Shown: piece after piece, positions 1-13,855 of the stretch | How the letters are laid out: each line of letters opens with the position of its first letter | Position numbering within the stretch: the first letter of the stretch is position 1 | Assembly (NCBI GenBank): GCA_946699065.1 | Contig: CAMPDV010000058.1 | Span: forward strand, 434,001 to 498,000 | Direction: 5' to 3' | DNA: 64,000 nt | Origin: Loxodes magnus | Lineage: Eukaryota; Ciliophora; Karyorelictea; Loxodida; Loxodidae | The notes under the pieces: generated by a model | What the model was told of the DNA's origin: nothing | The model's input: only the letters and a program-made list of their open reading frames with translations | Database searches by the model: none | Position numbers and translations under genes: made by a program

Positions 1-2102
<2,102 letters not shown>

Positions 2103-3446
2103 TTTATAACGATATTTAATTATTTTCCTTAAATTTATGCTGCTTTATAAATCTAATTTAAATATGGCTTCTTTGTTTATTTTAACGATTTATGCTTAAA
2201 CTTTCTTCCTTCCATTTACCAAACTAACTTCCTCTGTCTTTTTTCTCTTAACTTAGAAAATGAGCTTTTCTCTTTTCAAATTACCTTAAACTGCTCCTAT
2301 TATTACTTAATTTATAAATATTAGCTTATTATATGAAGCTTGGACACAAGCATTTCTTTATTACGCTGTAAGACTTTAAGAGTCAATTGAGATAATTTTG
2401 ATAATGATTTATGATATATAGTCTAAAATACGCTGCTTCATAGAGATTTACGAAGAACTGCCTTATAATAAGCGACTAAGCTGTTTTATAAACCAGAGAT
2501 TTCTTTATTTTACCTTCAGATAAAGAGACTTAAAATAGGGACTTAGTCCTTTGATTTATAAGCTACTTTCCAAGTTATAAGCACCCTTCTGGATTTTCTT
2601 TAGATATTTAGTTTCAGTTTGAAGTTTGCTTAAATCTAATAAAGCAAAATATCCAATATCGCTCATTCCTTTCCCTCAAGCTACATGCAACTTAGAAATA
2701 AAAAGTTAAGATTAAGGCAAAGAAAAAGAAAAAGCTCCCTGCCATGAAGAAAATAGAGGTTAAATAAGTAGCCTGTAAAGGTAAAATGGAAAGTCAAAAA
2801 AAGAGCTAGAAAATGATTTCATCAAAGTCAATTATAAGATATTAAGACACTATTTCATTAAGTTATTGCATAATTATCTAATTATTAAAAATTTAATTAA
2901 CTATCTAAGTTACTCTATCACCAATACAGCCTTTGTATAACCTAGTTACTCTTGTTAATCTCCTAATTAAGTATATAGTGCTAGTATCTTTAGCTTTAAA
3001 ATCATATGAGTAATTTATAAATAAATATTAATTTAATATATGCACAATAGTGTACCTAATACATTGCTTGCTTATCTTAAAATAAAATAGTTTTTAAATT
3101 ATTCATATCATAAGCATCAGCTGGAATTAAGGCCTTAAAATTACAGCATAAGTTTTATGTTTATTAATCTATTCTGAAATTTGTTTCTTTGATTAAAGAG
3201 TTTCTATAGTCAATCTTCTATTAGATAATCTAAACAGTAAAGTCATTTAAAGGTAGCTAGGCTTCAGTACTTTATATCATCTAAGTGTTATCTTTTGTTT
3301 ATGTAAAAACTTACTTCTAGCTGTAATTCGAGGTCTTTGCTTAATTCCTCACTTCTTAATCTTGCTTAATGTAATAATAAATGCTTAATCAAGGGCGTTG
3401 AGGGTAATAAATATTATAAAAGATTTAATTAATTAATAACTAAAAA
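2103..3446. other. Intergenic stretch with unresolved open frames
   Basis: No gene can be assigned. The minus strand continues the PABP frame upstream to an ATG near 2660 without TGA. The plus strand also has a long frame from an ATG at 2164 to about 3009 with one internal TGA. At most one can be real. A Lys/Arg-rich plus-strand stretch lies near 2690-2810. Nothing was recognised by homology. Confidence 0.3.
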
Positions 3447-3519
3447 TGGAGAACTTGGGTATCGATCCCAATGCCTCTCGCATGCTAAGCGAGCGCTCTA
3501 CCATTTGAGCTAGATCCCC
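3447..3519 (-). tRNA. tRNA-Ala (AGC)
   Basis: A 73-nt cloverleaf is readable on the minus strand. The acceptor 5' strand is GGGGATC, the anticodon loop reads CTTAGCATG with anticodon AGC, and the T-loop holds TTGGGATCGAT. The acceptor keeps the G3:U70 wobble pair, the identity element for alanyl-tRNA synthetase. No CCA is encoded, as expected in eukaryotes. A TTTTT run directly downstream on the minus strand is a typical RNA polymerase III terminator. Confidence 0.95.
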
Positions 3520-3791
3520 TTATTATATTACATCTCTCAAAGTTTAAATTGTTGAAGATATAAATTTACTGAACAGATAAAAGCCATTAATGAGGCAATT
3601 TTTTCTAATAATTAACTTCTGCTCAATTCTCTTTACTGTCCTTCAGTGAATGGAATAAGGTAAATTAGTTGCTTAGAAAAGAAATGAATTAGAAAGGATG
3701 TGTGTAGCTTGCTTAAAGTGAAGGATGGGGACAATTATGTTTAAGTAAGAAGTTTTATATTAATGAAAATATCATATGAGTAATATAAAAA

Positions 3792-3864
3792 TGCCGAAAC
3801 CCGGGATTGAACCGGGGACCTTTAGATCTTCAGTCTAACGCTCTCCCAACTGAGCTATTTCGGC
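3792..3864 (-). tRNA. tRNA-Phe (GAA)
   Basis: A 73-nt cloverleaf on the minus strand with acceptor GCCGAAA pairing to TTTCGGC, D-arm AGCTCAGTTGGGAGAGC, anticodon loop GACTGAAGATC (GAA) and T-arm GGTTCAATCC. A T-run follows the 3' end (pol III terminator). It lies about 270 bp from tRNA-Ala in the same orientation. Each gene has its own internal A and B boxes, so they need not be co-transcribed. Confidence 0.95.
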
Positions 3865-4567
3865 GGTAATTTATTATTAGCAGAAACCTTAAAAGCAGCT
3901 TTTCTGTTTTTACCCAAGAAATATATTTCTTTTCTAGCAACTTTAATCATTATATCTTTTTGCTAATCTAAACTAGGTACTTATATTTAACATAGCTAAT
4001 ATCATCAATATTATTATATATTATTATGAGTCCTCATAATATTTAGTATATATAGGAAGTTTATGTAACTAAGTTGATTAAAAGTTAGATAGTCTTAGGA
4101 AGCTATATGCTTATCTTCCACACTCAGTTTATTAATTTTATTTGAGTTTTTTGTTTATTCCCTTATTTTAAAATTTATTTCTGATCCTTTCAAAAAATTC
4201 CTGCATTTTAATTAATAATACTCATTTAAAATAGATTTGGCATAATTTCAAAGAAAGACCTTTAGACATAATAATTAATATTAGATTTAGCTATTTAGCT
4301 ATTTAGTATATTTGATTAAGTAGGTTTAGCAAGAAATAGAATTAGAAGCTGCTAATTTGACTTAAGGAGTAAGATAGCGTAAGATACTTGTTTTACTGAA
4401 AATTAAGTTGCTAATTTATATCCTGCATTTAGTTATTTACTGAAGTGACTCTATTATTTCTTAGTAGAGGAGCTGAGTAGCAAAGAGTATATTAATTAAA
4501 TATCTTTGCTGTATGAATGTGCTGTTTCCTTTATTAAAAATAACTTAATACTTTACAAATTTAGTTC
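3865..4567. other. Intergenic, no gene seen
   Basis: A+T-rich spacer between tRNA-Phe and the 3' end of the minus-strand membrane-protein gene. I see no convincing frame, repeat or structured element. Confidence 0.4.
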
Positions 4568-5800
4568 TCAAACTTATTATCCTGTGTAGCAGCCCTCAAT
4601 TCTTTATTCCTTTGTAGTCTCCTTGCTGTTTTTATATTAATATATATCATAAATTCCCAGAATGAAATGAGTTGTAGTTAGAATAAAGCTTAATAATACT
4701 ATAGCCTATTTAAATTTAATTTCGATGAGAATGTAGAGACTTAAGATCATCATAAATATGTCTTCTATAAACGTCTTTAGCACTTTGAACATTATAGTAT
4801 TTATTTCTTCGCTGCTTTATTTCCTAACTGACTACTTTGAACTACCTTCCTTACTTGTACTAGTATTCGGCTTAAAATTATAGTCAGAAATGCATTCGTT
4901 CAATACTTATTAATCTTCCTCATTTGAATCTTCAGTCGTACTAATAACTGACTATAACAACCGCATTTCTCCTCAAGCTGCTATAGCTCTTACTCTTTAG
5001 CTATGTGAATTATCTCCAAGAGAATCATTTTTTAAAATAGAGTAAAAAAATCAGTTATAAATAACTTAGCAGAAAGCAAGAATAACTACGCTAATTATAA
5101 ATAGTACCTTTAAGTCATTCTGCTAGTTTTTTCCATATATCTAATACTTATCTGAATGCTTAGAAATAAAGCATAATCAAAATACTAAGCAAAAGTGTAT
5201 AAAGGTACAGAGTCTAGCTATAGATCCTAGGATCAATTCTACTAAAGTTTTAAGAAGAGAGACGCTATTTTCCTTAATTCCCTCTTTTTAGAAATTATAT
5301 AAAGGCAAATCATTTTCTAGACATCTGAAAACTTGCCTTTCAAGTTTGTCAAGTTAGTATCCTACTCTCAAATAATAATTAGATAAGTATACTTCTAAGA
5401 TGGAACTAAACACCAAATAAGCCATAAAAGCTAGCAAAATTCTTAAGAAATTTTGCTCTTTCTATAGTATTAAAACGAAAGAAACGACAATAAGCAGATG
5501 AAAAGCCAAAAAATTAGCTATACTAAATAACCTCACTCTATAAAGTACTTTTTCTTACCACTTTTTTAATTCATCTTCATAACCTTTACAAAGTGCACAC
5601 TGCTAAAAATCTTTACCTAGTTCTTTATTCTTAGACATATGATATTTATTGATTTAGTTAGTCTATTAAGAGTCTTTTAAGTAGATTTAATCAATTTCAG
5701 CTTCTTGTTAATTCCTGCTTGTAATAATAGCAGTAGTGTTCACAGATTTGTCTTCCTCTGCAGCTTCGCTTATATTATTTTTAATATTTTTCACTTCCAT
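4568..5800 (-). CDS. Multipass membrane protein of unknown function
   Basis: A 410-residue frame runs from the ATG at 5800 to TGA at 4568-4570, read with TAA/TAG as Gln. Three internal TGA codons (5177, 5051, 4973) fall in or beside hydrophobic segments (VFWLCF, YNWFFY, AAWGEM) where Trp fits. A TGG Trp is present too (KKWQEK). The N-terminus is acidic and holds a CxxC pair (CALCKG, about residue 80). Hydrophobic helices follow at roughly 105-125, 130-150, 190-215, 240-260, 335-360 and 365-385. An acidic, Ser-rich loop precedes the last two. About 12% Asp+Glu in a 78% A+T background is strong coding evidence. I do not recognise the family; a transporter or channel is only a guess. Confidence 0.8.
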
Positions 5801-7017
5801 TAAGAGTTGTAATAAAGAAGTTTAGCTTAAATTTTAAAGATACACTTATTAATTCTTTGAATCAAATCCTATTTAGTATCATCTCGTTTACTAAGTAGAA
5901 GAGTTATATGGGCTAACTGCTTTAAAAGTTATTCATATAATAGTATCTATATCTCCTTTAAGTCTGTTGTTATATCAAAGCTAAGTATCTCAAATATTAA
6001 ATTACCTACTCTTTGAATGAATCTTCTTTCTTAGTTTTATATAAACGTTTTAGTTAAGATCTATAAAATTAGAAGCTAATATGAAAAAACTAAAATTAAG
6101 CATTGTTGATATACTAGCTATAAGAATGCTATTATAGCTTGACTATATAATCATAATGCAAATGTAAAGCTTCTTATTTAAATAAAACTTTGCTTAACTT
6201 AATTTGATAACTTGTCTAAGCTATTTTTTATAATGCTTTTGAATTCAGCAATAAAGATTGCTATTAAGATCTGCTGATTTAGACAAAACTTTAAGGTAAG
6301 TTTTCTTTATTGTATTGATATATTCTGTAATTAGCATGCCATTCATTTAAAAGTTAATATCCAAAAGTTAACAACTTTATAAGTTCATAGTTAAATTTAG
6401 TTTTAGAATGAAAGTGACTGAAGACTATAAGAATAGCTATGGATATTTAATAAATATAAAGAGATTAAAAGTTTACATCTTTAGAACTATAAATATCATA
6501 AGCATACTTCATCATTTGTTTATTGGCTTTCTCTTTTATAATAAAACTTTAATCTACCAGATAATAACCATCTTTCTGCATAAAGCTTAAGAACAAAAAG
6601 TCTTTAAATTAATGAACCTTTAATGCAAATATCTAATTTATTATACTGAAATAAGCAAAACAATCGCTATAGCTAGGTTTTTGATAAATCTATCAAAGCG
6701 TTGATTTATCTTTAATATCTATTTTGATCAAATGATTTAGCTTATCATCTTAAAATTTTACACTTTCGGTGTTGAGTAAAAGATATTTAAAAAAGGTATT
6801 TTAAACTACTATTATATAGAAATCATAGCTTAAGGATCACCATTTGTCTTGAACTTTACTTTTTTCGTTTCGACTTTCTTTTTGAAAAGATCTATTATTA
6901 AAACCTATAAATTTTTTAATTTTCCTTAAAAATAAATAGAATAAAAGTCCAAAAGTAAGCAAGCAAATATACCTTTCTCTTAGAGCTTTGGCATCTTTCA
7001 AATCTAAGTTTATCAAA
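5801..7017. other. Mostly intergenic; weak plus-strand frame 6408-7061
   Basis: The only candidate is a plus-strand frame, ATG 6408 to TGA 7059-7061 (217 codons, one internal TGA), with a hydrophobic stretch near its start. It is rich in Phe, Ile and Leu and poor in Asp and Glu, which A+T-rich non-coding DNA also gives. Its 3' end overlaps the 7018 frame. I do not call it a gene. Confidence 0.25.
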
Positions 7018-7989
7018 ATGTTATGATAGTCTAATTAAATAGTATATTATAAGCGTATTGAGCTTGCTTGTTGTACTTGGGAACACTAGGGTTTTTAATT
7101 ATTTAAGGTTAAGAAAATTAAAATTTAAGAATAGATTTAAGAATTTGAATATCTCTATTAAAAGGCTGGAGAAATTGATTAACATAGAATTTAGTATATT
7201 AGAATAGGCAACCATAAGCTCGCTAAAGAATTAGATTAAATAGCTTAAATTGAAGAGATATTAATAAGAAGGAAACTAGCGTTAAAAACCACCTTTTTAC
7301 TTATTGCTAACCCCTCTTCTAGCTTAATAATTAAATATCTTCAAGCTAGTTTCCAATTATTTAAAAAATTGCCTATTCATAAAATTAACAAATGTAAACG
7401 CATTCCTAGATCATCAATGCAGCATGCTTGAAAGTAGGTAATTAGTTTATTCCTTTATTGTAAGTAAGCATTATTTAGTTGTAGTTCTGTAAGATGTTTT
7501 GAAATACTAATGCAAAGAAATTACCTTTAAGTATATAAATGTAATGAGATATATCTTTTTTCGGTTGCTGAAATTAAAAAATTATGGTTCTTAACATTTG
7601 AAAATTATTGCAGAGTTCAAACGCTTACTAATGTAAAATATGGATACAAATAATACCTCTAGAGTATTTAAAAAGGAGCAACTAGAGTTTTTATTAAAAT
7701 TGACACAAACATGAGATTATCTTTCAATCACATTAAGTCTCATAGATTCTTAAATTATACTAAAAATAAAATAAGAAAGCATTCATTTTTATTAATCAAT
7801 AAAAGATTCTCTTTTTATTAATAGCAGGACAAAATTAAATCCTGCCTTAGTTTTTTTATTATCTAACCTTTGATTTTTATTTTTAGAATTCCTAGAACAT
7901 TAGCTGCTTAAAAAACCTTTTACTAGATACTTAAGACAATATATAGTATAATTTCTACAACACTGCTCTTAATAAATTTATAAGATTGA
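7018..7989 (+). CDS. Possible hypothetical protein, weak support
   Basis: Open frame from the ATG at 7018 to TGA at 7987-7989, 323 codons with two internal TGA. The first ~100 residues are charged and protein-like (EFEYLYQKAGEIDQ, KLAKELDQIAQIEE). The remainder is Lys/Ile/Phe-rich and could be chance in A+T-rich DNA. Asp+Glu averages about 6.5%, only slightly above background. No domain recognised. The first ~280 bp may be a real exon with an unrecognised splice afterwards. Confidence 0.3.
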
Positions 7990-8350
7990 AGCAGTCAATG
8001 AAATACCGAATAGCTTTATAATTGATATTAGTAATCTAAATCTTCAAAAAGAAAAAATAAAAAAGAGAAATCAAACTTTTCCTTAGAATTAATAGAATAA
8101 ATCAAATTTTTAAATCTTTCATACTAAATTACTAATTATATTTTAAACAAACTAGGAGCTTTTAATAAGCTACATTCATTGCTATTTATTAGTTTTTGAT
8201 TATCTCAAATTAAAGAGATTTTATACATTGATTTTAGCTTATGAAGATTTTATTACCTAATACTTATTAACATTTTACTAATTAAAGGCTTTTGAAAGAA
8301 AAAAACAAGGAAATAAAAATTGTAACATGAAATTGTTTTTCTAAGGTTAT

Positions 8351-8955
8351 TCAAGATGTTTCTTATGAATCTTGTTCGAATATCTGGAAGGCATAAATTG
8401 AAGATAATTATGAGAGATTGCTTTATTAATTCTATAAGTATTATAGCTTCTAATTATAGTTACCTAAACTTTTGAATTAAATCTAATTAATTATTTTTTG
8501 TTGTGTTAGAATAAAAATAAAGTTTTCCTTTTTTTTCACTCTTCAGTCTAAAGTTTCTCTTAATGAAGATATGTTGTTATATTTATTTTCAAGATAGTCA
8601 TTAGAATTCTCCTCTATAATGTTTCAGTCTACAATTTCCTATTATATCTGGATAAACTCATAGACTTCTCCATTCAAATAATAAACCATAAATCTTTAAT
8701 TCCTTATTTGGACTAAATCGAAACTAAATTTCTATAAAAACAATCCTAAATAAATATCTGATTGATTCAAGATCTTTATGATAATTAATACTCTTGTCTT
8801 AGACTAGAAACCTACCTAATCAATAAAAATATAACAACTTCGCAATCATAAAAATATATTGAAATAGCAATCACAACTATAGTGAAAATTACATTCAGAT
8901 AAGCAACTCTAATTTATACTTGCTAAATGAATTAAGATAGAAAATGGTTTAATAA
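8351..8955 (-). CDS. Hypothetical protein, Cys-rich N-terminus; 5' end not located
   Basis: A minus-strand frame ends at TGA 8351-8353 and reads back to about 8955 with three internal TGA (as Trp: FLWLR, IVDWN, TLDWR). The first part is hydrophobic with closely spaced cysteines (SCLSEC, CDCYF), suggesting a signal or transmembrane segment. The second part is well-mixed coding sequence (NGEVYEF, IIEENSNDYLEN) ending in FEQDSQETS. No in-frame ATG was found at the 5' end, so a short first exon is likely. Acidic content far exceeds that of the flanking A+T-rich DNA. Family not recognised. Confidence 0.55.
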
Positions 8956-10479
8956 ATGAAAATAAAAACATACATTCTTAATTCTAAATTTTTACATTTT
9001 CCAAGAAAAGTACATAAAAGAAACAAATGACTTACTTAATTCAATAAATTTAAACAAGTAAGATAAAAGATGGAGAGGAAATTTGGAAATAAATAAAATA
9101 AAGCAAATATAAATAAATAAAGATTTATATATAATTCAACTATAAAGAGTTTATTTTACTTAGAAATGCTAATATGAATTCAATTTTATAATTTAAGATA
9201 GTGATAGTTAAGGATATAAAATAAACATTAACTCTAAGAAATTAAATTTTTTAATGGACTCTTTTATAGAATGCTAGTAAAAATAAAAAATTTTGAGAAT
9301 ATTTCTTAAAATAAAAAATATTAAAAGTGATAGCAATTAAAAAAATGCTAGTATAAATAAATAAAAAATAATAAAAAAGGATTAGAACATCAAAATTTAA
9401 AAGATAATATATTAATTATTAGTTTCAGTAATAAAACATTAACGCATATTAATTTAAAATATATATCTCAAAATAAAAATTATAATATGAAATAAAAAAT
9501 TAGGATAAAATGCAGTTATTAAAAATAAAAATAAAAGATATATAAAATATCTGTTAAAAGTAAAAAAATAGAAGCATTAAAATTAAATGCAATAAAGTTT
9601 TATATAATAAAAGTAAAATGATAGAAAAAAGCAAAAATAAAGAATAAAAGTTAAATATTTGAAGTAAAATATTAAGTGAAAGAGAACTTATAAATGAAAA
9701 TTAAATATTAATAGAAAATTGTCTTTGAAAATACTAAGGAATAGAAAGTAAATTTAAAATTATAAATATTAATTATTAAATAAAAAAATAATTTTAATTC
9801 AAAAAATTAATATAATATAATTAAAAAAACTAAGAGCAAATTCTTTTAATTTTAAAGAAAATAGAAAAACATTTCTTTTTAAATTAAGATAGTAAGAAAA
9901 ATTTAAAATTACAAGGTTAATTAAAATAGGAATGAAATAGTATGAGATTAAAAAAATTGTTGAATTATATTAATATTTAACCAAGGAATTCAGTTCTACA
10001 ATTAATATATAAATTTTATTTATTAAATATAAACCATTTGCTTGAAAGCACGAATTAAATTTATTTTTATACAAGAAAATTTAATTAAGTTAATAAAATT
10101 AAGGAAATAAAATTAATGAAAATAATTATAAATCTTTAAATAACATTTTTATATAAAATTATAATAAAAAAATAATTATAATTTAAATTAAATTTTAAAA
10201 CAGAAAGAAAAATTTTGAAAATAAACGAATTTTATCTCGCTTATTCCTTTACTATGAAATACAGAGATAATATTTACTTAAAAATATTAATTTATATCAA
10301 ATATTTTTCCTTAAAAAAATCATTTTTATTTCGATCTTTCCCTTAAATCATAAAATGCATTGCATAAGAATCTAATTAAATATTTTTAGTCTAATTTAAA
10401 ATATTTTTAAATTTTTATAAGGAAGTTTGAGATAAAAGTTTAAGAAGTATTAATTTTTCATCTTTGATCTTTCAACACT
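8956..10479. other. Extremely A+T-rich, purine-skewed spacer
   Basis: The plus strand is dominated by A and G with very little C from about 9050 to 10240, then switches abruptly to a T/C-rich plus strand where the tandem array begins. I see many short A-rich runs but no credible gene. It may be an old, diverged extension of the neighbouring repeat array in opposite orientation, which I could not establish by eye. Confidence 0.4.
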
Positions 10480-11065
10480 TATTCATATTTCTCAAACTTA
10501 CTTACTTCCTTTTATTTAATATTTTACCCCCTAAATAAAATCTCAATTTATTACACTCTAAATTATAAATTTTACAATCTTTATTGTTTAAAAGTTATTT
10601 ACTCACTTCGATAACCTATAAAGCTCTCTTACACACTACAATTTATTAGATACATTCCTTGTCTTTTATAAACTTAAGCATTAATTACATTCTTCATTTT
10701 CACTTTAGATTTTACTTACAAGCTTTTAAAATATTAAACCTTAAACTTACCACCTTAATTTTCATTTTTTAATTGAAATTTACCATCTTAGTTTTTCTTT
10801 AGATTTTGACTTACCTCCTTTTTTAATTTTAATTTTCAACTTACCAACTTTATTTTCCTTTAGACCCTGACATACCAGCTTTTGTCTATAAATTTTGATT
10901 TACACTCTTTTCAACTTAAGATTTCAATTTACCATCTGTTTTTACTTTAAACTTCAACTTACTTCCTAATTTTGAATTAGATTTCTACTTACATGCTATA
11001 TTTATCTTAAGACTTAGACTTACAATCTTAATTTATCTAAATCAAACTTACTCAATTTCATTTAA
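10480..11065 (-). repeat. Degenerate ~30-bp tandem array with GTAAGT in each unit
   Basis: On the minus strand at least a dozen units of 28-33 bp succeed each other. Each starts near GGTAAGTT, continues with an A-rich TCTAAAG-like core and ends in AAGATGG or a variant. Units diverge by substitutions and 1-3-bp length changes, so this is an old minisatellite. The GGTAAGT word resembles the 5' splice site used by introns in this window. The array overlaps the 3' part of the RING/ubiquitin-like gene, and all three in-frame TGA codons of that frame lie inside it. Confidence 0.75.
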
Positions 11066-12138
11066 AACCTCTCACAATCTACTATTTTTAACTCTTATAT
11101 AGTTTATCCCTTTTTTAGTTTTTTATTATTTAAGAACAGGGCTATATCATATGTATCTATTCCTGTTTTTTCTTCTATCTTTTCTTTTAACTCTAAAATA
11201 GTTTCATTGCCGGTTGTGCAAACTTAAACACTTTTATTATTTGGAGATAGAATTACTAATTATATTTCCTAATTAAGTTAGCTTTAAATTCTTTATTATT
11301 GGTTTACTAAATCTTAGTTAGAATAAGTTTTAGTAATTTACTATTTAAGAGCTAATTGCGTTTGGTTATAACTAATCATAAGTTAGTCAAGTTAATTTTT
11401 CAAGCTTTAGTTTTCTTATTTTAATGATATCAATTGATTCTAAAATTTGACTTTCTCGTCTCTTAGTTGTTATACTTCCAAGTTCAAGTTATCATTTTGA
11501 TTCTCATCATAAGGCTCTACAGCTTAGTTTTAATTCAGATTTAGCTGATATTACTTCTTGTTAACAATCAGTGATGCTTAAGTGTTTGATTATATTGCTA
11601 TTTCAACTTCTTTCATCAACTATTAAACATTTTGCTCCATTTGCTAACTATCTATCATTTCTAGTGCTTATTACTATGCCTGGCTTTATTGTTTAACTTA
11701 TTTTAGCATCTTAATGTACTAAAAGATCTTCTTATCTATTTACATTAGACTTAACTATAAGCTTTTATTAGTCTTCAACACGTAAGCGCTAATATACTTC
11801 ATCAACTATTAACTCAGATTGATTTATACCTCAATTAGTTATGCTTTTGCTTTTCTTATTCTTTTCTATTAATTTTCTAAATTAGTATGTATTTAGGTAA
11901 TCTATTACTACTCTATTTTCAACAGCAATTCACTATCTTCTTTTAATTTAATAAGATGAATACGATGAACCAATAAACATGATTATTCAACACATCCGAT
12001 ACACTTATTCTTCTCCTACTGTGTCTATGCACATACATAACAGATGTTATGATCACATGGTAATTTGGTTGGAATCCTAAACTAGCTTTCATAATTTTCC
12101 TTGCAAGATTGGCATTTAAAAATCTAGGAAATATCCAT
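10603..12138 (-). CDS. RING finger, coiled-coil, ubiquitin-like domain protein
   Basis: Probable E3 ubiquitin ligase. From the ATG at 12138 the protein opens with a C3HC4 RING at residues ~9-55: CQSC, then CDHNICYVC, then CIGC. A long Gln-rich coiled coil follows (~60-290). Next comes a ubiquitin-like fold of about 75 residues (LVILSPNNKSVQV through LFLNNKKLKKGQTIQELKI). The frame has no TGA until 10954-10956. Reading that and two more TGA as Trp continues to TGA at 10603-10605, but that tail is encoded by the ~30-bp array, so the true stop may be 10954-10956. A second RING gene at 30838 has the same architecture start. The RING-plus-Ubl combination in one chain is seen directly; the ligase role is inferred from the family. 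Confidence 0.8.
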
Positions 12139-12649
12139 ATTATAGATGTATATAAATTGCATAAGCCTAATCAAACACATTAATGAATAAATATTAACTT
12201 AAAATTCTATTTTTAACTCATAGTCATAATAATTGAAACCTTTTTAATGAATCATAACTAAAATCTATGAAGTATTATAATTTAAATTCCTTTTATATAA
12301 TCTCTAGTATAGCTATTCTATCTATCTACATCCCTTAGCTTTTATTATTTATATAGCAAATATAAAATATTATAGTTATAGAATTATATCAGCTGCTCAT
12401 ACAAGAACTAAACGTATATTAATAGTACTATACTTATATACTTAATATTTAGATTGCTTAGGAACTTTCTTCTTTGTATCATAGCCTTAAATTTTAACTT
12501 TTAGTCATATAAGGATTTTTTGCTTTAAGCTAAATAAAATTCTAGTTAGAATGGTAGTTTAGATCTAATTAATTTTTAAGATATTTAATAACTATTTATT
12601 AACTAGATGTAATTATGATAAAATGAAAAAAGGGATAAATATTGGAATT
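12139..12649. other. Upstream region of the RING/Ubl gene
   Basis: About 500 bp of A+T-rich spacer between the RING/Ubl start codon and repeat copy B3. No gene, tRNA or clear motif seen. Confidence 0.4.
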
Positions 12650-12880
12650 GTCTCACTATAAAATATACCTTAGAATTGTATGAGTTGCATCCAGGATCTT
12701 GAAATATATTCAGCTGCAGATTATCCGGAACTGTATGGGCTCAAGTCTATTATTATGGAACTTGTATTAATTTCTCATGAAAGTCTCTGTTAACAGAAAA
12801 TGATCAGTATATTTTATAACGTTATGCTTAGTAAGAGCCCACTTAAAGAAAGCAAAAAAGAGAGCTTGAATGCTCTCATA
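12650..12880 (+). repeat. Dispersed repeat B, copy B3 (diverged)
   Basis: It shares with B2 the blocks AGATTATCCGG, a GGG.T..AAGTCTAT block followed by ATGGAA, and a TGATGTCCCTG-like block with GCAGAAAATGAT (here ACAGAAAATGAT), in the same order and spacing. It ends with the small inverted repeat GAGAGC/GCTCTC. It is more diverged and A+T-enriched than the other two copies, so probably the oldest. Confidence 0.55.
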
Positions 12881-13554
12881 AATTCTAAGTATGGTATTAT
12901 TATAAAAGATGATATTCTAAATTACTAAATAATCTACTTAAAAAAAGAAATAATAAATATCAGAAAACAAATTTAAATATAAGAGAATTTTCTCTTTTCA
13001 TTTCAAAAATTTTCTCATATACAGTTAAAAAATATATAGTTCTAGAAATAATTAACTATAAAAGATTGAGTCTTTAGAACTAAATTTATAAAATTAGCAA
13101 GCAGGATTTTAAACAGTAATAAGTAAATTCTAATAAATCCCTAAAAAATTTATGAATTTTATGAATTTTTTATTTAAAACAATCTTCTCTCTAATTTTTA
13201 AGGAAGTAGAAAAGTTCGAATCAGATTCCAACTCTATGGCTTAAGCTCTAAAAAATTGCAGAGATTACTAAATAATTATAAAAAGAATCTTTACTAAATT
13301 CACTCTAATTTATAATATAGTTTAAATTGGATTAAGAACAATTTTCATAAGCATAAATTAAAACTTTAAATAATATAATATTTTATCATTTTTAAACCAT
13401 ATTTAAAAACAAGGCTAATTATTATACTGTAAAGACTGCCAAATTGGTATAAAAGGTATTAGGATGCTAATTTATTAAATACTTAGATTATTAAGAATTT
13501 AAGTAGTTATTGAGTAGTCAATTATTATTTAATTAATTTATAAAAAGAGTAAAA
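12881..13554. other. Intergenic, no gene seen
   Basis: A+T-rich spacer between repeat B3 and tRNA-Glu. No credible frame seen. Confidence 0.4.
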
Positions 13555-13627
13555 TTCCACATCCGGGACTCGAACCCGGGTCTTTCGGGTGAAAGCCGAA
13601 TATCCTAACCAGCTAGACTAATGTGGA
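13555..13627 (-). tRNA. tRNA-Glu (TTC), copy 1
   Basis: A 73-nt cloverleaf on the minus strand: acceptor TCCACAT pairing with ATGTGGA, D-arm AGTCTAGCTGGTTAGGAT, anticodon loop GCTTTCACC (TTC) and T-arm GGGTTCGAGTCCC. A TTTT run follows the 3' end. The tRNA body is identical to the 61754 copy and differs by one D-loop base from the 34856 copy. Confidence 0.95.
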
Positions 13628-13855
13628 GATATTATCTTTCTTCAAAGTTTTATTTAAGATAAATTTCTTTAGATAGCTAATTTTCCATTTGTTTAATGCT
13701 GTATTGAAATTAATGTTAAATCTAATATTTATGATCAACAGATTCATTATGCACTATTTGATTTCTTCTACATTGCTTTCTTTCTATCTTGCGCTATAGT
13801 TTTAATAATTAGAGGCAGTTGCTTGAGGAGTTCGAACTAAAAATTAGCAAGTTTG

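Noticed and set aside
6408-7061. Plus-strand open frame as a membrane-protein gene
   Set aside because: Low acidic content and overlap with another frame; the length is within chance once TAA/TAG are sense.
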